Positions 47,756 through 52,887 of a stretch of DNA of 52,887 nucleotides are shown here, in pieces. The stretch's first letter is position 1; each line of letters opens with the position of its first letter. Origin of the DNA: a virus; the IMG/VR virus record IMGVR_UViG_3300020596_000029, positions 1 through 52,887 of that record; one strand, written 5' to 3'. The translations under genes and the position numbers were made by a program. Below the pieces are notes generated by a model. That model worked only from the letters and a program-made list of their open reading frames with translations. It was not told the origin of the DNA and searched no databases.

Positions 47756-48009
47756 GATACGCGCTCAAGCTCACCAGCCGTCAACGCGTCGTGCGCTTTA
47801 TTCAAACATTTTGGTCTGAGTTCCACTACGCTCCTACTGTACAGGAGGTTGCCAACGGGCTTGGCCTCGGCAGCCGCAATGCTGCGATCTACCATATCAG
47901 AGCATTGCGTGCGCTAGGAACTGTCGAGTGGACAGAGGGCGACAACAGAACAATCAAGCTAAAGGAGGTTAAGCCGTGGCGAATTGGGACAACGAATCTA
48001 CAAAAGTAG
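47752..48009 (+). CDS. LexA-type DNA-binding domain protein
   Basis: 85 residues from ATG 47752. RQRVVRFIQTFWSEFHYAPTVQEVANGLGLGSRNAAIYHIRALRALGTVEWTEGDNRTIKL is the winged helix of LexA without the peptidase part. It may regulate middle or late genes, or compete with host LexA. Confidence 0.72.
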   Translation: MRYALKLTSRQRVVRFIQTFWSEFHYAPTVQEVANGLGLGSRNAAIYHIRALRALGTVEWTEGDNRTIKLKEVKPWRIGTTNLQK

Positions 48010-48185
48010 TTCAGGAGGATATGCAAGCCATTTTCGACAGGGGCATGGTCGAAGGCTATGAGTACACAGGACGCTTCAACCCCGACTTTTTCAGCAAGCC
48101 GTACTACCTGCTTAAGCCTAGCGAGCGCGGCTTTATTTTTGGCTATGAGGTGCGGAAATTAGAGAGGGAGGAGGAATCCTCATGA
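47976..48185 (+). CDS. Small protein, unknown function
   Basis: 69 residues, GTG start with AAAGGAGG seven bases upstream, overlapping the previous gene. VVQEDMQAIFDRGMVEGYEYTGRFNPDFFSKPYYLL then a charged end. No family recognised. Confidence 0.5.
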   Translation: MANWDNESTKVVQEDMQAIFDRGMVEGYEYTGRFNPDFFSKPYYLLKPSERGFIFGYEVRKLEREEESS

Positions 48186-48661
48186 GGCACAGTTGGGACG
48201 AGGGCGATATGTTCATGGGTACAATCGTTAGCGAGTGCCTGGCCTGTGGTGGCTATCGCACTCGAAAACGCTTGGCGAATGTTGACTTTATCAACACGGG
48301 TACAATTTCCATCGACATGGTGGGCAAAACAAATAAGGGATGGACACTTGACGAAGGTACGCCACGTAGTTGCCCTGGCAAAAGAATTGAGGTCAAGCGC
48401 ATGAGTGACATGACTGTTTACAGCCACAGAAATGGTGAATCGGACGAACCAAAAGTAGCAGGATGGTATTGGTTTGACGGCGTCACATTATTTCCACCGC
48501 AAGAATATATAAAACGGCCCGTTCTGGTTGAACGAGAAGATGATGAGCTAGGTTCTAAATATTGGTATGGTGCAACTGAGGACGCGGACGATGCGTGCGC
48601 TGATGGCTGGCTAGAAGGCCACTGGTGGGGGCCAGTTCATGCCCCCTGGGTGAGCGCATGA
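48182..48661 (+). CDS. Protein of unknown function
   Basis: 159 residues. CLACGGYRTRKR suggests a metal site. The second half (KVAGWYWFDGVTLFPPQEYIKRPVLVERED...WLEGHWWGPV) is aromatic-rich. No family recognised. Overlaps both neighbours by four bases. Confidence 0.45.
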   Translation: MRHSWDEGDMFMGTIVSECLACGGYRTRKRLANVDFINTGTISIDMVGKTNKGWTLDEGTPRSCPGKRIEVKRMSDMTVYSHRNGESDEPKVAGWYWFDGVTLFPPQEYIKRPVLVEREDDELGSKYWYGATEDADDACADGWLEGHWWGPVHAPWVSA

Positions 48662-48927
48662 GCGACACAATCACACCTGGCCCGTGGCACGCGTGCAAAG
48701 AGGGGCATTGCCCGTGCGGCATGATCTGGGCAGCAGACGGCAACACGCAAATAGGCGTGGTCTATGGGCCGTCACACGCGGGCGACGGTTGCGAGACAGG
48801 GCCAGAGTTCGTGCCGAGACGCGCAGAACAAATCGCTAACGCCAAACTGATTGCGAGCGCGCCCACGATGGCCGCACGTATTGTAGAACTAGAGCAGCAG
48901 TTGAGCGAATTTTTAGGCGAATTATGA
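48658..48927 (+). CDS. Conserved small phage protein (ANAKLIASAP type)
   Basis: 89 residues. ITPGPWHACKEGHCPCGMIWAADG, then RRAEQIANAKLIASAPTMAARIVELE. The PGPW start and ANA-LI--AP end mark a very common phage protein of unknown role. Confidence 0.65.
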   Translation: MSDTITPGPWHACKEGHCPCGMIWAADGNTQIGVVYGPSHAGDGCETGPEFVPRRAEQIANAKLIASAPTMAARIVELEQQLSEFLGEL

Positions 48928-49211
48928 GCCAGCCCGCAAACTATTTTTCCCACGCTACGGCGCGACCTATCCTGTGCCTGCTCGTGGACGATTACGTTTT
49001 CGAGGTAGGCGAGCCGAATTGCAAGCCGCGCACGCGCTATCATGGCGTGTTCGTGCCACTGGGTGAGGAAAAGCCTACCCTGTCCGCATTTTATGACGAG
49101 GTGTGCGACCGCGCCGAACAGAACATGGCAAGCACAGGCACAGTTAGCGGCGCACACTGGAATGCAATGCGTGTCATTCTGGCGGCAAAAGGCATTGAGG
49201 TGACGAGGTGA
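48924..49211 (+). CDS. Small protein, unknown function
   Basis: 95 residues. ILCLLVDDYVFEVGEPNCKPRTRYHGVFVPLG then a helical end (FYDEVCDRAEQNMAS). Overlaps the upstream stop by four bases. No family recognised. Confidence 0.45.
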   Translation: MSQPANYFSHATARPILCLLVDDYVFEVGEPNCKPRTRYHGVFVPLGEEKPTLSAFYDEVCDRAEQNMASTGTVSGAHWNAMRVILAAKGIEVTR

Positions 49212-49214
49212 GAG

Positions 49215-49478
49215 ATGCCGACTGAAAAGTCTATTGAAGCGCGAACGATGATAACAAGGCTTTACTGCGATTGCGGCGGCGAAATGTTGCCCACGGGCCT
49301 GGCATTGACTAGCTATCCGCCACAGTACCCGCACCGTTGCCAGTTGTGCGAAAAACAAACGACGCGCATTGATGTTTACCCGCGGGTCGAATATGCGCCG
49401 GTCGAGAGTGTATCCAACCTTGAGGCAGAGGTAGCGCGACAGCGGGCGCGGCTGGATGTAATGGAGGGCGGCAAGTGA
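49215..49478 (+). CDS. Zinc-ribbon protein
   Basis: 87 residues with CDCGG and HRCQLCEKQ pairs (one zinc ribbon: LYCDCGGEMLPTG...YPHRCQLCEK), then a coiled coil (SNLEAEVARQRARLDVMEGG). Common in phage accessory regions; role unknown. ATG 49248 is an alternative start. Confidence 0.55.
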   Translation: MPTEKSIEARTMITRLYCDCGGEMLPTGLALTSYPPQYPHRCQLCEKQTTRIDVYPRVEYAPVESVSNLEAEVARQRARLDVMEGGK

Positions 49479-49528
49479 AAAGCCTATTGCTAAAGCGGGG
49501 TTTATCGTGTACTATGGAGGTAGAGCGC

Positions 49529-49732
49529 ATGGACGCAACATCGGAGATTGACGCAATCTTACAGCAGGTACAGAGCGAGTTGCAGGCAATGCTCGCACAC
49601 GGCGAGACTGGGGCTGTCACCGTGTACGTCGGCGGACACCAGTTGCAGCTTGAGGCGCATGTCAAGCGCAAGCTGGAGCCGGTGCGACTTGTCAAGCGGC
49701 ACATGCCATTCATTACACGTGTCGAAGAGTAG
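49529..49732 (+). CDS. Small protein, last gene before a terminator
   Basis: 67 residues from ATG 49529, chosen because GGAGG lies eight bases upstream (the longer frame starts with GTG 49475). DAILQQVQSELQAMLAHG then a beta and basic part (VTVYVGGHQLQLEAHVKRKLE). No family recognised. Confidence 0.5.
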   Translation: MDATSEIDAILQQVQSELQAMLAHGETGAVTVYVGGHQLQLEAHVKRKLEPVRLVKRHMPFITRVEE

Positions 49733-49781
49733 CACGTAGTCTGTACAGCACAACCACAAAACAATAGGCCGCTCATTTATT

Positions 49782-49825
49782 GGGGGTCAAGCCGGAAATC
49801 CGTTTCCGCTTGGCTCCCTTTTTTT
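49782..49825 (+). terminator. Strong rho-independent terminator
   Basis: GGGGGTCAAG (49782-49791) and CGGAAA pair with TTTCCG and CTTGGCTCCC (49809-49818), followed by seven T (49819-49825). It ends the replication operon and separates it from the lysis genes. Confidence 0.88.
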
Positions 49826-49847
49826 GTTGGCACAACGAAAGAACATT

Positions 49848-50375
49848 TTGGCAACCAAACCTATTCCCGAAGTCAAAGTCGTCGCAATTGAACCAAAATT
49901 GGTGACGGACATTGCAGCGACGCTGACAACGCCAGGTGCGACGCCAAAGGGTGAGCCGCCGCCGACAATACCGACGACGCTTCTGTCGGAACTGTCAACG
50001 GCTATACCCCTACCCATTCCCGTCACCGCGCCGGAACCGCTACCCGTGACCGTAGTGGACAGCGCGCCCGTGCCGCCTCCCGTGCTGGTCACGAAAGGCG
50101 ACGGGGTGACACTCCAGCCGACCACGACGGAGCAAGCTGATAAAGTTGTCGAGCGTCAGTCCAGGGTTTCGATGTTGTGGGAAATTTCTCAAGCCACTAT
50201 CAGCATTTCAATCACCTTTGCGGTGATTTACTGTGCGATCAATAAAATTCAATCTAGCATGATAGAGAATGCTTTCTTTCTTCTGGCAGCTTTCTACTTC
50301 CATAGAACCAACGCGACCGCCATAGGTGGCACGGGAGCGAAGGCGAATGAACAGTACAATGGCAGGATGCTGTAG
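49848..50375 (+). CDS. Holin-like membrane protein
   Basis: 175 residues from TTG 49848 (frame open from 49824; the start is uncertain as no strong ribosome site exists). A long Pro/Thr-rich N-terminus, then two membrane helices (ISISITFAVIYCAINK and MIENAFFLLAAFYFHRTNATAIGG). The FYF-RTN--GG ending is common in phage membrane proteins next to lysis genes. Probably a holin or a holin partner. Confidence 0.55.
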   Translation: MATKPIPEVKVVAIEPKLVTDIAATLTTPGATPKGEPPPTIPTTLLSELSTAIPLPIPVTAPEPLPVTVVDSAPVPPPVLVTKGDGVTLQPTTTEQADKVVERQSRVSMLWEISQATISISITFAVIYCAINKIQSSMIENAFFLLAAFYFHRTNATAIGGTGAKANEQYNGRML

Positions 50376-50382
50376 GCAGGAG

Positions 50383-51042
50383 TTAAATGTGTTTCCAAGT
50401 CTTTCGATGTACAACAGCCCAAACACTTTGCGATGTAACCCCGTAGCATCTGGCGATGTCTTTTTGGGGTTCGCCCTTATCGTGCCTGGCACGAATCTCA
50501 AGAACTTTTTCGGCGGTGAGCTTGGCAAGATGTTGACGCTCGCCTTTTGCATTTCGTGTGTGGTCGGCTCTGTCCTTTGCGTACATATCGTCCACGTTCT
50601 CCTGTTGCGTACCAGGCAACAAATGCGCGGGATTCGTGCAATTTCTCACGTCACAGCGATGGAGAACTTGCAATCCGTTTGGGATAGGGCCATGCGTAAT
50701 TTCCCATGCAATGCGATGAGCCAAGTTGCTTCCTGTTCCGAAGGACGTAAAGTGTCCATAGCCGTTGACCATTGTGTGGCCAGTCCACAGCCAACACGCA
50801 GTTCTGAGAACGGGATGGATGGGGCCGTTCTTGTCCACCCTATCCCAGAAGCGTTGCTCATAGGGACGGCGGATGCTATGCCCAGACATAAAGCGTTGGG
50901 GCTGACCCTTGACATGGTTCCATTCGGGGCGTGTGCGCTTGGCTATCGTCGTCTTTTGCCCGCAGCCACATTTGCAGCAACCGTATTCAATTTCGTTAAA
51001 AGTAAGTTGGGGTTGCACAAATTCTGGGGTATGCTTGCTCAT
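50383..51042 (-). CDS. HNH homing endonuclease
   Basis: 219 residues, minus strand. RFWDRVDKNGP, ACWLWTGHTMVNGYGHF, LAHRIAWEITHGPIPNGLQVLHRCDVRNCTNPAHLLPGTQQENVDDM is the HNH_3 type. The C-terminal helix-turn-helix (TAEKVLEIRARHDKGEPQKDIARCYGVTSQSVWAVVHRKTWKHI) gives target specificity. GGAGG before the ATG. A free-standing selfish gene inserted backwards in the lysis region. Confidence 0.88.
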   Translation of the reverse strand: MSKHTPEFVQPQLTFNEIEYGCCKCGCGQKTTIAKRTRPEWNHVKGQPQRFMSGHSIRRPYEQRFWDRVDKNGPIHPVLRTACWLWTGHTMVNGYGHFTSFGTGSNLAHRIAWEITHGPIPNGLQVLHRCDVRNCTNPAHLLPGTQQENVDDMYAKDRADHTRNAKGERQHLAKLTAEKVLEIRARHDKGEPQKDIARCYGVTSQSVWAVVHRKTWKHI

Positions 51043-51126
51043 GCTGATTACCTCCTATTAGGTATCGGCCAAGCCAGGGACACTGTCGAGGTGTCGCCTG
51101 GTATTTTCGCGTGTTCGTACACGAGT

Positions 51127-51135
51127 AGTATAGCA
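51127..51135 (-). promoter_or_regulatory. Extended -10 promoter for the HNH gene
   Basis: Minus strand TGC-TATACT (51127-51135), an extended -10 without a good -35. CGTGTTCGTACACG (51110-51123) next to it is an inverted repeat that may be an operator. Confidence 0.45.
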
Positions 51136-51173
51136 CATTTGAGCGCAAAATCCTATAAGGCAGGCCGCATATT

Positions 51174-51299
51174 ATGAGCCAGTCTACAAAAGATTGGCTC
51201 TTGGCCGTGCTGTTTATATTTGCCCTAGCCATCCTCATCATCGTCGTACAGCAATTTTTGCAACTGAACGATTTGTCGCAATGGGTGTACAGGCAGTAG
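51174..51299 (+). CDS. 41-residue membrane protein
   Basis: One membrane helix (WLLAVLFIFALAILIIVV) after a short polar N-terminus. No strong ribosome site. It stands among holin-like genes, so a pinholin, antiholin or lysis helper are possible roles. Confidence 0.5.
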   Translation: MSQSTKDWLLAVLFIFALAILIIVVQQFLQLNDLSQWVYRQ

Positions 51300-51327
51300 A
51301 GGCCGTTAGGCCGCGAAGGAGCATAAC

Positions 51328-51501
51328 TTGGGCGACCCTATTTCATTACTCATTTATCTGCTGGTACTTGTTCTCGTCTGCTACGTCCTTTTTTGGATAC
51401 TCGGCCAGATTCCCATGCCGCAGCCGGTGCGCGTGGTCGTGACCGGCGTGATTGCGCTGATTGCGTTGGTGTACCTACTCAGGCAAGCGGGATTGCTGTA
51501 G
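51328..51501 (+). CDS. 57-residue two-helix membrane protein
   Basis: TTG start with AAGGAG seven bases upstream. Two helices (ISLLIYLLVLVLVCYVLFWI and VVVTGVIALIALVYLL) separated by a proline loop (PMPQPVRV). A small holin or related lysis membrane protein by position. Confidence 0.6.
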   Translation: MGDPISLLIYLLVLVLVCYVLFWILGQIPMPQPVRVVVTGVIALIALVYLLRQAGLL

Positions 51502-51504
51502 ACA

Positions 51505-51822
51505 ATGGATGATATGAGTTTTATTCAATGGCTTGTCGCCCAGACAGGCCTAACGGGAATTGCGGCACTCTCGATGTGGATCATGAAGACGATGAATGAA
51601 CAGGCAGTTGTACGACGGACTGAGGATATGAACAGAGAACTAGCGCGGCATGAGGAGTCGCTTTCTCGCGAGCGCGAAAACTCCGAAATTCACCGTGAGG
51701 ACAAGCGTACGCTGCTTGACGTGGTGCGCGCCAATACTGATAGCAACGCGCGCCTGACGACGATTATCGCGAGTTTCGACCGGCACATTTACCCCGGGGG
51801 GAATGGAGAAAAGCGATCATGA
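51505..51822 (+). CDS. Membrane-anchored coiled-coil lysis-region protein
   Basis: 105 residues: one membrane helix near the N-terminus (TGLTGIAALSMWIM) then a charged helix (VVRRTEDMNRELARHEESLSRERENSEIHREDKRTLLDVV). The layout fits spanin-like or XhlA-like proteins that help lysis. Overlaps the next gene by four bases. Confidence 0.55.
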   Translation: MDDMSFIQWLVAQTGLTGIAALSMWIMKTMNEQAVVRRTEDMNRELARHEESLSRERENSEIHREDKRTLLDVVRANTDSNARLTTIIASFDRHIYPGGNGEKRS

Positions 51823-52118
51823 ATGAAAGCAAACTAATTTGGGTCTTACAAAGCAGAAAATTCTGGGCGGCGGTCATTGGCCTTGTTGCTATCTTTTACA
51901 CAGCATGGCAGAGCGGCGGCGGCGTAGACCCTGACACGTTAGTCAATGCCATTCTAGGCATCGTTGCAGCATTTATGACCGCAACTGCGCTTGAGGATGG
52001 CTTGAGCAATCGCAACGCGACGACCACGACGTTGAGTACGCCGAGTGATAGCGTGCAGATACGCACAGGCGATAGCACCACAACCACGCAGCCGATAACG
52101 GGCGGGAGCAAGCCGTAA
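51819..52118 (+). CDS. Holin
   Basis: 99 residues: KFWAAVIGLVAIFYTAW and ALTNAILGIVAAFMTATALEDG-type second helix (LVNAILGIVAAFMTATAL), then a Thr/Ser-rich soluble tail. Two helices joined by a short GGGVDPD turn and placement directly before the endolysin (two bases) support a holin. Confidence 0.7.
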   Translation: MNESKLIWVLQSRKFWAAVIGLVAIFYTAWQSGGGVDPDTLVNAILGIVAAFMTATALEDGLSNRNATTTTLSTPSDSVQIRTGDSTTTTQPITGGSKP

Positions 52119-52120
52119 GC

Positions 52121-52887
52121 ATGAAAAGTCTGCTTTACGGCCTGCATGACATAGAAGCCGCCCCCCATGTTCCGCGGGGGGGATGGTGCGTTGACGTGGT
52201 TGCCCTGTCTGAGAATCCGCAACCTACTGACTATACAGCCCTAAGAGCCGATGTGAATTGGATAGTTAGATTGTCGTGGGGCTACGGCTCGACAGGCACA
52301 ATTCCGATGCCAAGTGGCTATCAGAACTTCGCGAACGCCTGCGCCAACTATGTAGCCAAGAGCCAGGGTGCAAACATTTGGATCATCGCTAACGAGCCTA
52401 ACGGCGAATGGGAGCGGCCTCACGGCACTTACATCACGCCTGCAATGTATGCAGAGTGTTTCGCCAAGTGCCGCAACGCTATCAAGCGCGGCAATCCCAA
52501 CGCTCGCGTCATCCCCGCACCGTGCGCGCCCTACCATGCTAGCCCGTCAAACTGGCTAGACTATTGGCGCGACATGCTTGGCTATATCGCGGCGAATGGC
52601 GGCTGTGACGGTATCGCCGTACACGCCTACGTGCGGTCTAGCAACCCTGCGGATATTGACAGCGGTGCCAAGATGGGGCCGCCGCTCGAAAAAACATACA
52701 GCGGCTTTCGCACCTACGAAGACGCGCTGGACGCTGTGCCGATGGCGCTCGGCAACTTGCCAGTATACGTTACGGAGTTCAATGAGTTGCTTGACGGTGG
52801 ATGGGATGACCGCAATACAGGCGTGGTGCAGGCGGCATACGAAAATGTCAACGAGTGGAACAGCCGGTCGGATAGGGAAGACCGCTT
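52121..52887 (+). CDS. Endolysin, N-terminal part (continues at base 1)
   Basis: 255 residues up to the window end. A TIM-barrel glycosidase of clan GH-A type: IWIIANEPNGEW carries the NEP acid/base Glu (near base 52390) and YVTEFNE (near 52771) the nucleophile. No signal peptide, so it needs the holin. The last 441 bases repeat the window start with seven residue differences (for example VI, SN, TV changes). The unique 109 residues here plus the left-end part make the full 712-residue enzyme. Confidence 0.85.
   Translation, partial: MKSLLYGLHDIEAAPHVPRGGWCVDVVALSENPQPTDYTALRADVNWIVRLSWGYGSTGTIPMPSGYQNFANACANYVAKSQGANIWIIANEPNGEWERPHGTYITPAMYAECFAKCRNAIKRGNPNARVIPAPCAPYHASPSNWLDYWRDMLGYIAANGGCDGIAVHAYVRSSNPADIDSGAKMGPPLEKTYSGFRTYEDALDAVPMALGNLPVYVTEFNELLDGGWDDRNTGVVQAAYENVNEWNSRSDREDR
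52447..52887. repeat. Right copy of imperfect terminal repeat
   Basis: Ungapped match to 1-441. The final 113 bases are exact, and about 30 substitutions lie in the part before. It is best explained as two alleles at the assembly join of a circular genome. Confidence 0.9.

Noticed and set aside
50326-51177. Plus-strand open frame of 283 codons opposite the HNH gene
   Set aside because: It is antisense to a protein with intact HNH and helix-turn-helix motifs and has no ribosome site.

Overview
The window is almost wholly the genome of a tailed dsDNA bacteriophage with a long non-contractile (siphovirus-type) tail. It carries terminase, SPP1-type portal, MuF protein, scaffold, major capsid protein, tail tube, frameshifted tail chaperone, a 1012-residue tape measure, distal tail, hub and fibre genes, then lysis genes. 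No integrase, excisionase or CI-type repressor was seen, so a virulent life style is more likely than a temperate one. The last 441 bases (52447-52887) align without gaps to bases 1-441 at about 93% identity (30 differences), and the last 113 bases are exact. The endolysin gene that runs off the right end continues in frame at the left end. The simplest reading is a circular or circularly permuted genome of about 52.4 kb, assembled from a population with two endolysin alleles. The host cannot be read off the sequence. Strong GGAGG ribosome sites, sigma70-like promoters and DUF1996 and DUF6745 genes fit a high-GC Gram-positive or Chloroflexota-like bacterium, but this is weak.

Layout. 1-6453 (+): endolysin C-terminal part, a small secreted protein, a secreted DUF1996 protein, a 670-residue repeat-rich virion protein, two more likely virion proteins and a CAP-domain protein. 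6460-9331 (+): a DNA-modification island with a ParB-like protein, a Mom-family adenine-modifying enzyme and a ParB-methyltransferase fusion. The 3' end of mom coincides with a cloverleaf carrying bacterial tRNA-Gly identity elements, and the methyltransferase unit is bounded by 60-bp direct repeats. 9352-30952 (+): packaging, head and tail genes, including a MuF-ADP-ribosyltransferase fusion, interrupted at about 15.07-15.61 kb by a minus-strand ribbon-helix-helix cassette with its own promoter embedded in a 28-bp palindrome. 31035-36838 (-): an early block of small genes including an ERF single-strand annealing protein, read from strong promoters at 36.9 and 33.2 kb. 37134-49732 (+): regulatory and replication genes: a membrane protein, ribbon-helix-helix proteins, a methyltransferase, a DUF6745 protein, an HNH-SF2 helicase fusion, an initiator with iterons inside its gene, a probable helicase loader and a VRR-NUC nuclease. 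49848-52887 (+): holin-like membrane proteins, a minus-strand HNH homing endonuclease and the start of the endolysin.

How it fits together. Two divergent control regions (36.84-37.13 and 41.78-41.89 kb) share TGTTGC/GCAACA half-sites and lie beside ribbon-helix-helix genes, so they probably form the early switch. Several promoters share an upstream TTGCCTATTG-type extension. Replication looks lambda-like, with an origin inside the initiator gene and the probable loader next to it, helped by ERF recombination. Before packaging, adenines are probably modified by Mom and methyltransferases as anti-restriction. The most unusual feature is the tRNA-Gly-like element fused to mom. The known Mom modification is a glycinamide group, so this element may supply activated glycine. 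That link is inference.
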